Positions 35,768-48,531 of a stretch of 64,000 bases of DNA are shown piece by piece. The stretch is from Salegentibacter salinarum (GTDB taxonomy: Bacteria; Bacteroidota; Bacteroidia; Flavobacteriales; Flavobacteriaceae). Numbering within the stretch: the first letter of the stretch is position 1; every line of letters begins with the position of its first letter. Under the pieces are notes generated by a model. It was not told the origin of the DNA and did no database searches. It saw only the letters and a program-made list of their open reading frames with translations. The position numbers and the translations under genes were made by a program. The DNA is taken from assembly GCF_900168115.1 (NCBI RefSeq), contig NZ_FUZC01000001.1, positions 124,001 through 188,000 on the forward strand, read 5' to 3'.

Positions 35768-37336
35768 CTATAAGCTATCTGTTGTATATTTTCCATTAAT
35801 ATTTCTCAAAATCCCAAGTGGATTTTTATCCTTTAGAGCGTCAGGCAGTAATTCATCCGGCCAATCCTGGTACGAAATCGGACGCACCCAGCGTTGTACA
35901 GCGGTCAATCCAACTGAGGTGAATTTGGCGTTTGAAGTAGCCGGAAATGGTCCACCATGAGTCATCGCCGCGCACACTTCAACTCCTGTAGGTACACTGT
36001 TGTAAATAATCCGACCTACAGTAGCTGTAAGGGAATCAATAACACCCTTATAATCCTGAAGTTCTTTTTGATCGGAATTTAATACTGTTCCTGTGAGCTG
36101 GCCTTCCAATTGCTGGAGCACCTCGTTTAATTGTTCTTTATTCTTACATTTTACTATTACTGAAAAAGGACCAAAGACCTCTTTATGAAAATTGGTATTC
36201 TCAAGAAAGGTTTCCCCTGTAACAGAAATTACTTCCTGCCTTCCAAAGTTAGGCTGGATCTCACCAACGTATTTCCCTACCGGGTTATACCCTTCCTGAG
36301 ATAATACACCAGATTTTGAGGTTTCATATTGCCCCTGGATTCCAGGGCTTAACATAACATCTGGAGCAATATTTGCTAGATTCTCTCCTAAGTTTTCAAT
36401 AAAATGGTCCAAGCTAGGACTCTCTATGCCAAGGATTAACCCTGGATTAGTACAAAATTGACCACATCCAGCTGTAATAGATCCTGCATACTGCTCAGCC
36501 CACTCCTCACCTTTCTCTTCTAGAGAGGACGGCAAAGCGACTACAGGGTTAACGCTTCCCATTTCCGCAAAAACCGGGATGGGTTCTGGGCGTGCTGCAG
36601 CTAATTTTGAAAGCGCGGTACCTGCTTTGTAACTACCGGTAAAACCTACCGCTTTAATTTTGGGGTGTTTTACCAGCCACTCTCCTACTTCAATTCCTTT
36701 ACTGTTAAGGTTGGAAAAGACACCATCAGGCATCCCCGTTTTCTTAGCAGCTTGAATTATCGCCTGAGAAACCAATTCTCCGGTACCCGCATGTAAAGGA
36801 TGGGATTTTACTACTACGGGAGAGCCAGATGCTAATGCACTGGCAGTATCCCCACCGGCAGTTGAAAAAGCAAAGGGAAAGTTACTAGCTCCAAACACAG
36901 CTACCGGCCCATAAGGAACCTGCATTCTTCGAATATCTGGTTTTCCTTCTGGATTACTGATAATTGCTTCAACCCAACTACCTTCCTTTAGCATTTCTGC
37001 AAAGGCTCTTAACTGCCCAGTGGTCCTGGCGAACTCTCCATTCGACCTTCCTTCTGGAAGGCCAGATTCTTCCCTGTATATCGCTTTGAGTGCTTCACCA
37101 TTTGCTTCTAATGCTGATGCTATTGCTTCAAGAAATTTAGCAACCTCACTATTAGTTTTATTCTTATATAACTCAAATGCCTGGCTAGCCTTCTCCACTG
37201 CAAGATTCACTTCCTCTTTAGAAGCTTCAAAAAAAGTTGGACTGGTTTCCTTATTTTCTCTTGGATTAAAAGTTCTAAACTTTATATCTCCGTTATCGGA
37301 AAGCTCTTCTCCTATATAATTTTTTCCTGTAATCAT
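35768..37336 (-). CDS. Alpha-ketoglutaric semialdehyde dehydrogenase (aldehyde dehydrogenase family)
   Basis: 522 residues. The NAD(P) Rossmann region reads FGASNFPFAFSTAGGD, the general-base Glu lies in PVFAEMGSVNPV (about 258) and the catalytic C295 in GCGQFCTNPGL. The pattern SNFPFAFSTAGGDTASALA and GSVNPV are typical of 2,5-dioxovalerate dehydrogenases of the KGSADH group, which oxidise 2-oxoglutarate semialdehyde to 2-oxoglutarate. It is the last step of hydroxyproline breakdown. It is placed between the DapA-like and epimerase genes with short gaps. Confidence 0.92.
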   Translation of the reverse strand: MITGKNYIGEELSDNGDIKFRTFNPRENKETSPTFFEASKEEVNLAVEKASQAFELYKNKTNSEVAKFLEAIASALEANGEALKAIYREESGLPEGRSNGEFARTTGQLRAFAEMLKEGSWVEAIISNPEGKPDIRRMQVPYGPVAVFGASNFPFAFSTAGGDTASALASGSPVVVKSHPLHAGTGELVSQAIIQAAKKTGMPDGVFSNLNSKGIEVGEWLVKHPKIKAVGFTGSYKAGTALSKLAAARPEPIPVFAEMGSVNPVVALPSSLEEKGEEWAEQYAGSITAGCGQFCTNPGLILGIESPSLDHFIENLGENLANIAPDVMLSPGIQGQYETSKSGVLSQEGYNPVGKYVGEIQPNFGRQEVISVTGETFLENTNFHKEVFGPFSVIVKCKNKEQLNEVLQQLEGQLTGTVLNSDQKELQDYKGVIDSLTATVGRIIYNSVPTGVEVCAAMTHGGPFPATSNAKFTSVGLTAVQRWVRPISYQDWPDELLPDALKDKNPLGILRNINGKYTTDSL

Positions 37337-37353
37337 GCTTTCTTTTTTTTGGT

Positions 37354-38271
37354 TTATAATGATTTATAATCTACTAGGGTAGGTCTTTTTGCCATAGCAT
37401 CGTCGATAATGGTCAAAACACGTTTGCGCTCTGCACCTTCAAGTTGTAATCTTGGAGCTCTTACATTTTCAGTTCCCAGTCCCGTGGCTACTTCGGCCAG
37501 CTTTATATTTTGTACCAACTGGGGAGAAATATCAAGTTCCAAAAGCGGCATGAACCAACTGTAAATCTTCAAAGCTTCCTTTAATTCCCCTGCCTTAACC
37601 AACTTGTAAATGGCTACTGTTTCTTCGGGGTATGCCGCCACTAAGCCTGCAACCCATCCATCAGCCCCTGAGACCATACTTTCTAATGCCAGGGTGTCAA
37701 CTCCACATAAAACTTTTAGGCGGTCACCAAACTTGTTTTTAAGGCGTATAACATTACTTATATCACGTGTTGATTCCTTTACCGCCTCTATATTATCACA
37801 TTCAGCCAGTAGTTCTTCAAACATTTCAAGACTAACTTCAATCTTATAATCCACCGGGTTATTGTAAATCATAATTGGCAAGGAAGTGCTTTTCGCTATT
37901 TCTTTTAAATACACTACCGTTTCACGGTCGGTAGCTTTATATCGCATTGGAGGTAAAAGCATGAGTCCTTGTGCCCCCCAGGCAAATGCATCTTGTGCAA
38001 CCTGGATAGCGTCTTTTGTGGATTGTTCAGCTATGTTTATAATCACAGGAACTTTTCCATTAACAACTTCTAATGTTTTTTTCACCAAGTTCTCTTTTTC
38101 TTTAGGAGTTAGCGTACTGGCTTCTCCAAGTGTTCCACCTAAGATGATTCCGCTTACACCGGCTTCCAGTTGTGCGTTAATATTTTTTTCAAACGTATTT
38201 AAATCTAACTCATCATTCTCGTCAAATTTAGTCGTTACTGCGGGCATTACCCCTTCCCATTTAATTGCCAT
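37354..38271 (-). CDS. DapA-superfamily 1-pyrroline-4-hydroxy-2-carboxylate deaminase
   Basis: About 305 residues from ATG 38271 (a seven-codon longer frame starts with TTG). It is a dihydrodipicolinate-synthase-type barrel with Schiff-base Lys165 in VKESTRD, the family Tyr in IMIYNNP and the glycine motif GTLGEASTLT. Family members do aldolase or lyase chemistry on alpha-keto acids. With a hydroxyproline epimerase, oxidase and semialdehyde dehydrogenase in the operon the predicted reaction is deamination and dehydration of 1-pyrroline-4-hydroxy-2-carboxylate to alpha-ketoglutaric semialdehyde. First gene of the operon, divergent from the AraC gene. Confidence 0.88.
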   Translation of the reverse strand: MAIKWEGVMPAVTTKFDENDELDLNTFEKNINAQLEAGVSGIILGGTLGEASTLTPKEKENLVKKTLEVVNGKVPVIINIAEQSTKDAIQVAQDAFAWGAQGLMLLPPMRYKATDRETVVYLKEIAKSTSLPIMIYNNPVDYKIEVSLEMFEELLAECDNIEAVKESTRDISNVIRLKNKFGDRLKVLCGVDTLALESMVSGADGWVAGLVAAYPEETVAIYKLVKAGELKEALKIYSWFMPLLELDISPQLVQNIKLAEVATGLGTENVRAPRLQLEGAERKRVLTIIDDAMAKRPTLVDYKSL

Positions 38272-38406
38272 AATAATATATTTTAAAAACAAAAATAAAT
38301 CGATTAATCATCTTAACATTTGTAGTCATTAACCAAACCTGATACTATATTAACATATAAATTGACTTATTGAATTTTTTTTAATAATATTTACAAAAAA
38401 ATAAGT

Positions 38407-39249
38407 GTGAAAGTATTACCCTTCAAAATTCCGAAGCCTGAAAAAGAAGCGCTGGTATATCAGGAAGACCATGAAATAGTCTTCTACAATAAGCTTCATC
38501 AACATGAGGAAATACAGATTAGCTATATCATGGAAGGGAGTGGTTCATTAATAGTTGGAGACAGTATTAATGAATACCAACCCCACGATATATTGGTTAT
38601 TGGGGAGAACATACCACACGTATTCCGTAGTGATGCAAAAGCCCATCCCAAATCAGTGATGTATACTTTATTTTTCACTAAGAAATCTTTTGGAAAAGAT
38701 TTTTTTAATATCACAGATTTAACAGGAGTTCAAAAATTTTTTGATGAATCTGAATATGGAATGAAAATAAAAGCAAATGAAGATAATTACATTCTTTTTA
38801 ACCAGCTTAAACATCAAAATAAAATTGAACGGATTGCCTCTCTTCTTTACCTATTGAACGGATTGATTTCCTCAGAGAAAAATCCTCTTTCCTCTTTTGT
38901 TTACAGGAAAAAGTATACCGAAGATGAAGGCAAAAGAATGAATGATGTTTTTCAATATGCGATGGATAATTTCCAGGAATGCATATCCCTGGATGATATT
39001 GCAGATATTGCTTTTATGAGTAAAAATGCATTTTGTCGTTATTTTAAAAAAAGAACGAATAAAACATTCTTCCAGTTTCTAATCGAAATTCGAATAGAGC
39101 ATGCCTGTAAATTGCTTTATAAAGATCACGACCTATCTATTTCAGTAATTTCCGAATTATGTGGTTTTCAGAATATCGCTAATTTTAACCGGAAGTTTAA
39201 AGAATTAAAAGGAATAACCCCTTCGCAATACCGACACCAGACCGAATAA
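38407..39249 (+). CDS. AraC-family regulator of the hydroxyproline operon (predicted)
   Basis: 280 residues with a GTG start at 38407; no in-frame ATG is close. A cupin sensor (about 20-100, HQHEEIQISYIMEGSGSLIV) precedes two helix-turn-helix units (SLDDIADIAFMSKNAFCRYF and LSISVISELCGFQNIANFNR) and the GITPSQYR end. It is transcribed divergently from the DapA-like gene across a 135-base AT-rich gap, the usual layout of an activator and its target. Effector could be hydroxyproline or a pathway intermediate; that is inference. It is also the nearest candidate regulator for susCD. Confidence 0.9.
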   Translation: MKVLPFKIPKPEKEALVYQEDHEIVFYNKLHQHEEIQISYIMEGSGSLIVGDSINEYQPHDILVIGENIPHVFRSDAKAHPKSVMYTLFFTKKSFGKDFFNITDLTGVQKFFDESEYGMKIKANEDNYILFNQLKHQNKIERIASLLYLLNGLISSEKNPLSSFVYRKKYTEDEGKRMNDVFQYAMDNFQECISLDDIADIAFMSKNAFCRYFKKRTNKTFFQFLIEIRIEHACKLLYKDHDLSISVISELCGFQNIANFNRKFKELKGITPSQYRHQTE

Positions 39250-39391
39250 ATCTAAACAATTAGACTGGTAACTCCCCTTCATTTACCTAACATGGTAATT
39301 TAATCTTAGAATAAGAATATATAGTAGGAGCTTAAGTCTCTAACTATTTTTAATATTGATTAGTTATTTAACTAAATTTATATTAAATCTT

Positions 39392-41251
39392 ATGCGTTTA
39401 ACCAAAAATACTCTATTATTTTTCTTTTTATATACTTTTGTCTCAGGTTGTTCCTCTGATGATTCATTTGTTGAAAATGATGATGACAAGGAAAATTCCG
39501 AAGAAGAAAATAACGAAATTGATCCTGAAGGTGACCTTAAAATCTACATCCCAAATGAATTTAGGGATATGGATTTTGATGATAATGCCAGTACGTGGAG
39601 TTATAACAGGAGTCAGGAATCTGAACATTTTATTGTTTTTTGGGGTGCGGAATATGGCGACGAAAACCCTGGGTCTGAAAATATTCCTGAACAATTCCGC
39701 GTAGATATTGATGACCTTTTAGAAAAGTCAGAATTATTCTACGATTTAAATATCGTAGAGTTAAAGTTTGCTGAAGTTGGAACCGGAAATTCCAAGCTTG
39801 ACGAATATAAAATGATGATTTTCCTATTTCATCAGGAGGAATGGCTGGCAACCGGAGCTGGATACGATGATACCATCGGCGCACTATGGGTAAGCCCCAA
39901 CACTTGTCAACCTGTTGGCCATACTATTGCACACGAGATTGGACATAGTTTTCAATACCAGGTTTATTCTGACTTACAGAATGGCCACGGATTTCGTTAC
40001 GGTTTTGGGGGAAACGGCGGAAATTCATTTTGGGAACAAACAGCTCAGTGGCAGGCATTTCAAGCCTATCCAGATCAGGTGTTTACTGCGCATGATTTTG
40101 ATGTATATATTCAGAATTATAACACGCATATTCATCACGAAAATTATCGCTATGCCAGTTATTTTATTCATTATTACTGGACGTCCCTGCATGGTAAAGA
40201 TTTCATAGGCCGTTTATGGAAAGAAGCCGAAGAACCGGAAGACCCTATAGAAGTTTATATGAGGCTTACCGGAATTCGTGCGGAACAACTTAACGATGAA
40301 ATTTATGATGCAGCTACCAAGCTTACAACATGGGATATAGATGAGTTGCGAGAATTGGGGGAAGAATATATAGGGAATCATAAATATGGATATACCAGTC
40401 TCGAAGACGGCAGCCATATGGTAAGTCCAGAGTTCGCTCCGCAAACAACTGGGTATAACGTTATCCCCTTAAATGTTCCTAAGGCAGGTACTGAAATTAC
40501 AGTCGATTTTACCGGTTTACCAAATCAAACGGGTTTTAATACAGTAGATGCGTCGATTGCAGGATGGAGATATGGATTTGTAGCATTACGGGAAGATGGA
40601 ACCAGAGTATACGGTGAAATGAATCAGGGAACAACTGCAGAAGTTAACTTTCTCATTCCAGAGGATTGTACTAATTTATGGTTTGTGGTAACTGGTGCAC
40701 CAACAGAATATTCGGCTCACGCCTGGGATGATGACAATAGCAATGATGATGAATGGCCTTATAGCGTTGCATTTTCCGAAACTAATATTCTTGGCGTAGT
40801 AGATTTTCCTGAAGACGCAGAACGGGAAGATTTAACCCTTACTTACGATATTTCTTTCCCTGTAAATACAGAAGCCTATACTGGAGGCACCGTTAACATT
40901 GACGCTAATGCTATTGCTAATTCTTTCTTGTTACAGCCCAATGAAATTACCCAGCAAATAGGAAATGATATTCAGTTTTATGCTGTAGAGAGTTCTGGAA
41001 ACCTGAACAATAATAAAACAGCTAATGGCTACGGATATTGGTTTGATGCTTCAGGAGATGTAATTAACTGGGGAGACCAAGCCGTTATTTTTTCAGAATT
41101 TGATGAATCAAATTTTAGCTTTAATGTAGGACAGTATCCCGGCCACTCCATTACAGGAGATTCTTATACCATAAAGCAGGCACTGGTATATGAATATGAA
41201 CCCGGCAACTCTGTACAGGCCACTATAATTTTAAATATAACATTGGAATAG
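39392..41251 (+). CDS. DUF6055/DUF4859 lipoprotein, probable zinc metalloprotease
   Basis: 619 residues from the ATG at 39392; a longer frame from 39356 begins with TTG. A lipoprotein signal is clear (LLFFFLYTFVSGCSSDDS). After an acidic tether the DUF6055 catalytic region contains HEIGH (about residue 181) and, further on, WEQTAQWQAFQ, which could give the third ligand as in gluzincins. The C-terminal 120 residues match DUF4859-like beta domains (NANAIANSFLL-like pattern, WFDASGDVINWG). Secreted to the surface. It lies between the AraC gene and the S9 peptidase, suggesting protein degradation in the same pathway. Confidence 0.75.
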   Translation: MRLTKNTLLFFFLYTFVSGCSSDDSFVENDDDKENSEEENNEIDPEGDLKIYIPNEFRDMDFDDNASTWSYNRSQESEHFIVFWGAEYGDENPGSENIPEQFRVDIDDLLEKSELFYDLNIVELKFAEVGTGNSKLDEYKMMIFLFHQEEWLATGAGYDDTIGALWVSPNTCQPVGHTIAHEIGHSFQYQVYSDLQNGHGFRYGFGGNGGNSFWEQTAQWQAFQAYPDQVFTAHDFDVYIQNYNTHIHHENYRYASYFIHYYWTSLHGKDFIGRLWKEAEEPEDPIEVYMRLTGIRAEQLNDEIYDAATKLTTWDIDELRELGEEYIGNHKYGYTSLEDGSHMVSPEFAPQTTGYNVIPLNVPKAGTEITVDFTGLPNQTGFNTVDASIAGWRYGFVALREDGTRVYGEMNQGTTAEVNFLIPEDCTNLWFVVTGAPTEYSAHAWDDDNSNDDEWPYSVAFSETNILGVVDFPEDAEREDLTLTYDISFPVNTEAYTGGTVNIDANAIANSFLLQPNEITQQIGNDIQFYAVESSGNLNNNKTANGYGYWFDASGDVINWGDQAVIFSEFDESNFSFNVGQYPGHSITGDSYTIKQALVYEYEPGNSVQATIILNITLE

Positions 41252-41372
41252 GACTACATGTTCTTTTATTATTAAAAACTTTCCTGGAGAAATTCAAAAT
41301 TTCTCTAAGAAACAAATCTATAGTGGTAGTAGTTAAATGAGTATTTTACCCCTATGCATTTTGATATTTCTT

Positions 41373-41615
41373 TCAATTTTCCCCATACCAAAAGGGTAAA
41401 ACCAAAAAATTCCATGTATTCCCTATGAGGTCTGGCGTAATAACGAGGTTATTCCTCAGAATTTCCATGTTAGGAAAAACCATATTTATATGCAGGTGTT
41501 TCATTATCATAATTAACGGGTACTTTCCCGGCTTATTCCTGAATCCATTTCTTTCGGCGAATTCAGTTTCAACACCTTTATCGCGTTTTAAGCAGATAAA
41601 AATTCCAAAAAACAA
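41373..41615 (-). CDS. Possible small protein after the second dipeptidyl peptidase
   Basis: 80 residues from ATG 41615, starting 25 bases after the S9 peptidase stop on the same strand. The translation is protein-like (RDKGVETEFAERNGFRNKPG) but matches no family I can name. A competing 79-codon frame lies on the other strand. It may be a true gene, or a remnant in a 390-base gap between two convergent genes. Confidence 0.35.
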   Translation of the reverse strand: MFFGIFICLKRDKGVETEFAERNGFRNKPGKYPLIMIMKHLHINMVFPNMEILRNNLVITPDLIGNTWNFLVLPFWYGEN

Positions 41616-41640
41616 ACACGTAAGAATAATTTTAAAATGC

Positions 41641-43890
41641 TTATTTAAGTCCGTTATGTTTTAAAAAGTAGTTGGTTATTAAAGTATACAAATGCAACGA
41701 AGTATTTTCACCTTCATAAATCCCATGTGAACGATTTGGATAAGCCATCATATCAAATTGCTTATTATTCCTTATCAATTCATTCACCAGGTATTCCATA
41801 TTCTGATAATGAACATTATCGTCCCCGGTTCCGTGGATTAGCAGTAAATTTCCCTCCAAATTTTTCGCGTAGCTAGCTGGAGAACCTTCAATAAATTTCT
41901 CTTTATCCTCACTAGGTAGCCCCATATAACGTTCCTGGTAAATATTATCATAAAATAATTGGTTGGCAACACCGGCTACCGCAACTCCTGTTTGATAAAC
42001 TTCAGGATAACGAAATAATAAATTCTGGGTCATAGATCCTCCTCCACTCCATCCCCATACGTTAACGCGAGTTTTATCTAAAAAAGCATAAGTCTCCAAT
42101 ACTTTTTGTGCAGCCAATGCCTGGTCATTGGTATTTATTATTCCCACCTTTTGATAAATACTTTTTCTCCATTGGCTTCCTTTTAAAGTTGGGGTGCCGC
42201 GGTTATCCATACTAATTACTACGAAGCCTTGTTGCGCCATAAAAATCTCGTACAAACCAACCCATTGGTCTGTTGCCACCACGCCCCAGGGTTCCCCATA
42301 GACATGGAATAGAACCGGGTATTTTTTTGAAGCATCAAAGTTCATAGGCTTGGTCATCCTTCCATCCATTTCAATACCTTCTTCGGTAGTCATCTTAAAG
42401 AAAGTAGTTTCAGGTAAAACCAGAGTCTTAAGTTTAACTTTTAAATGCTTATTAGCCACTAACTCCTTAATCGTTTTATGCTTTGGAAGATTCACTAGAC
42501 TTACGCTATTTGGCGTATTAACATTGGTGAATTTATGAATGGCAAATTTGCCGTTTGGAGAAACATCATAAGTATTTACCCCTTCAAATTCTGGCGGAGA
42601 AATCCTTGTTAGCTTCCCGCCACCATTTAGTGGAACACTATATAAATAGCGCTGGGTAGCATTATCAGGAGAAGCTACTATGTATAGATTTTTACCATCG
42701 GTATGGTAATATGCAGCCACATCATATTCTCCCGGGGTTAAGAGTGTTTTCTTTCCTGTTTCCAGATTAATTTTATATATATGCCGCCATCCATCATTTT
42801 CTGTCATTCGTAAAAAACTTTTTCCATTCTCGACGATTAACTGGTTATTTTTACCCCATTGGTTCGAAGAAATGTCAGGATACCTTAGATCTACCCAGGT
42901 ATCCTCAGTTTCGGTGTAAACTTTATTTAAATCAGAAGAAGAGGGTTTATAAGTATATATAGTTAGTTCGTTCTGTTTCCTATTCATCTGCTGGATAAGC
43001 AATAGGTCGTCATTTACCCATTGCATAGCCGGTAAATAATGCTGAACCGGATCTCCAGGGACGGGGATCCATTTCACCTCGGAAGTCTTCGGGTTGATCA
43101 AGCCTACTTTTGCCGAAGATGGGTCAAATCCGGCTTTGGGATATTGTACGGGAATTGGTTCGGAATAAACTGAATCCGTATTATTGATCATATAAAAAGT
43201 ACCGATCTCGGAAGCATCGAGTTGCCAAAATGCAATTCTTGAGCCATCAGGGCTCCACTTAAAACCATCCCGCATTCCAAATTCCTCCTCGTAAACCCAA
43301 TCAAAAGTACCGTTAATGATATCTCCAGTCCCATCTTTGGTTAGTTGTGTCACCTCCCCGGTCTGAAAATTCTCCTTATAAATATTGAAGTCCTGGACAT
43401 AAGCCACAAACTTATTGTCTTCAGAAAATTTAGCAAACATTAAAGTGGAAGAAGGGAATCCCTTCCCTAATTGCTTTAGTTTTTGGGTATCAAAATCATA
43501 CACCCAAAAGTCCCCTTTGGTATTAGAACGCCATACACGGCTGGAATTCGTGAAAATCATTACTTTACTCCCATCGGGGGACAATGAAAAATCTTCAATA
43601 CTTAGATTTTCCCCGTTTACGATCAATTCATCTTCGGAAAGATAGAGGCTGATTTTATAATTCTTACTATCATATTTCATAAGTTCATCCATGCCAGCTT
43701 CACTTTTTTCGATAGTTACGAAGGCATCTCCCTTTTCAATCCAGGAGATAGGACGTTGATAATCACTTTTGAATTCACCAGAAGCGTAAATACGTTCCAG
43801 GCTTAGTAGAGAATCATTTTGCTGGGCAACCAGTGAAAATGGAATAAATAATAAAAATATAATTAGTTGGGGAGTTAACTTATTTTTCAT
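41641..43890 (-). CDS. S9 family dipeptidyl peptidase (DPP-IV-like), second copy
   Basis: 749 residues with a signal peptide (LIIFLLFIPFSLVAQ). The beta-propeller occupies about 50-480 and the catalytic domain the rest: nucleophile S615 in WGWSGGGS, Asp in GTGDDNVH, His in YPNRSHGIYEG. The Glu motif of DPP-IV (DWVYEEEFG) that binds the substrate N-terminus is present, which supports true dipeptidyl-peptidase activity after Pro. It is probably periplasmic. It follows the GH2 gene by 115 bases and duplicates the function of the copy at 26.3 kb while being clearly diverged from it. Confidence 0.93.
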   Translation of the reverse strand: MKNKLTPQLIIFLLFIPFSLVAQQNDSLLSLERIYASGEFKSDYQRPISWIEKGDAFVTIEKSEAGMDELMKYDSKNYKISLYLSEDELIVNGENLSIEDFSLSPDGSKVMIFTNSSRVWRSNTKGDFWVYDFDTQKLKQLGKGFPSSTLMFAKFSEDNKFVAYVQDFNIYKENFQTGEVTQLTKDGTGDIINGTFDWVYEEEFGMRDGFKWSPDGSRIAFWQLDASEIGTFYMINNTDSVYSEPIPVQYPKAGFDPSSAKVGLINPKTSEVKWIPVPGDPVQHYLPAMQWVNDDLLLIQQMNRKQNELTIYTYKPSSSDLNKVYTETEDTWVDLRYPDISSNQWGKNNQLIVENGKSFLRMTENDGWRHIYKINLETGKKTLLTPGEYDVAAYYHTDGKNLYIVASPDNATQRYLYSVPLNGGGKLTRISPPEFEGVNTYDVSPNGKFAIHKFTNVNTPNSVSLVNLPKHKTIKELVANKHLKVKLKTLVLPETTFFKMTTEEGIEMDGRMTKPMNFDASKKYPVLFHVYGEPWGVVATDQWVGLYEIFMAQQGFVVISMDNRGTPTLKGSQWRKSIYQKVGIINTNDQALAAQKVLETYAFLDKTRVNVWGWSGGGSMTQNLLFRYPEVYQTGVAVAGVANQLFYDNIYQERYMGLPSEDKEKFIEGSPASYAKNLEGNLLLIHGTGDDNVHYQNMEYLVNELIRNNKQFDMMAYPNRSHGIYEGENTSLHLYTLITNYFLKHNGLK

Positions 43891-44004
43891 TTATACAAAT
43901 TTATAAGTGATGGCTTATTTTATATGCTGACGAATCATAGTTTTTTTAAGAAGAAACTATGTCAATACCAGTCTATTTTTATTTCTTCTTAAAAGTGTCA
44001 TCAA

Positions 44005-47142
<3,138 letters not shown>

Positions 47143-48531
47143 TTAAGCATTTTTAAGCTCTTCTATTTCTTCTATTGTTTTGGCTAAGGGATCCCCTAAT
47201 AATTCTTTTCCTCCACTGGTTATTAAAAAATCTTCTTCCACCCTCATTCCCCCAAACGTTTTAAACTTTTCTACCTCATCGTAATTCACGAAAGCCGTAT
47301 ATTTCCCTTTCGCTTTCCATGAGTCTATAAGGAAGGGGTTAAAGTAGATTCCTGGCTCTACCGTAAGTACATTGCCAGCCTCCAGTTCCTTGCCCAATCG
47401 AAGTGATTTTAAACCAAATTCTTCGCTTTTTTTCAAGTCTTCATTATAACCCACTAATTGTTCCCCGAAATTCTCCATATCATGCACATCCAGTCCCATA
47501 AAATGTCCTAACCCGCATTGAAAGAATAATGTATGTGCCCCCGCATTTACCGCTTCTTCTGTATCACCTTTCATCAACCCCAGTCCTTTCAACCCTTCTA
47601 CTATTCGAGTGCAAGCCAGTAAGTGGGCATCTTTAAATCGATATCCCGGTTTTAATGCGGCAGCAGCTGATTCGTGTGCCTCCAGAACAATGGAATAAAT
47701 TTCTCGTTGGATATCGGTAAACCTTTCTGCCACGGGAAACGTCCTGGTCATATCTCCGGCATATCCCATCTCAGTCTCAGCACCACAATCGCATAAAACA
47801 ATATCGCCATTTTCTACACGGGCCTGGGTGGCGTGGTTGTGAAGGTATTGCCCGTTCTTTGTTAAAATAATAGGAAAAGAAATATTCCCGCCCCCGGCAA
47901 TAGCAATTGCCTGTAGCTCCCCTGCAATCTGCTTTTCAGTAACACCATGTTTGGTATTTTTAATCGCATGACGATGCATTGATGCTGTTATATTTACTGC
48001 TTTATGTAGCTCTTTTATTTCTTCGGAAGATTTAATAGAACGTTGGGCAATCACTGCTTTTACAAATTCAATAGAATAATTTCTTCCTATTGTAGATACT
48101 GGAAAGCCTAAGAGTTCACTTAGTTCGATTGTCACCCTACTTCTGTAAGGCGGCAAATAATGTAAGGTTTGTCCATTTTGTTTTGCTTTCTGAATAACAT
48201 CCTTCACTTTGGAGGTTGGTTGCACCTCCTTAATACCACATTTTTCAGCTTGGTTAGCCAGGGGTTCACTGGCTCCTACCCATACCATATCTTCAGGAGT
48301 CAAATCATCCCCGAAAAGTATTTCTTTTCCTTCATCGAGATCAATTATGACGTATAAATCAGGAAGGTTTATTCCAAAATAATAAAGGAAGCTACTGTCC
48401 TGTCGAAATGGATACCAATTATCCTTATAATTCATACCTGTTTCCTTATTTCCGGGAAAAATCAGGATTCCAGATTTCATTTTTTTCTTTAAGGCTTCTC
48501 GTCTCGTAGTATATGTTGTTGTTGAAAACAT
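47143..48531 (-). CDS. M24B Xaa-Pro aminopeptidase
   Basis: 462 residues without signal peptide, so cytoplasmic. An N-terminal creatinase-like domain (about 1-165) precedes the pita-bread metal domain. Metal ligands are visible in LCDCGAETEMGYAGDMTRTF (two Asp), FMGLDVHD (His), TVEPGIYF (Glu) and GGMRVEED (Glu). The enzyme removes an N-terminal residue preceding proline, which suits breakdown of imported proline- or hydroxyproline-rich peptides. It is one base from the M1 gene above and 16 bases from GH2 below, one transcription unit. Confidence 0.93.
   Translation of the reverse strand: MFSTTTYTTRREALKKKMKSGILIFPGNKETGMNYKDNWYPFRQDSSFLYYFGINLPDLYVIIDLDEGKEILFGDDLTPEDMVWVGASEPLANQAEKCGIKEVQPTSKVKDVIQKAKQNGQTLHYLPPYRSRVTIELSELLGFPVSTIGRNYSIEFVKAVIAQRSIKSSEEIKELHKAVNITASMHRHAIKNTKHGVTEKQIAGELQAIAIAGGGNISFPIILTKNGQYLHNHATQARVENGDIVLCDCGAETEMGYAGDMTRTFPVAERFTDIQREIYSIVLEAHESAAAALKPGYRFKDAHLLACTRIVEGLKGLGLMKGDTEEAVNAGAHTLFFQCGLGHFMGLDVHDMENFGEQLVGYNEDLKKSEEFGLKSLRLGKELEAGNVLTVEPGIYFNPFLIDSWKAKGKYTAFVNYDEVEKFKTFGGMRVEEDFLITSGGKELLGDPLAKTIEEIEELKNA

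Noticed and set aside
43936-43961. Hairpin CATAGTTT/AAACTATG between GH2 and S9 genes
   Set aside because: No T tract in the direction of transcription and a short AT-rich stem; not convincing as a terminator.
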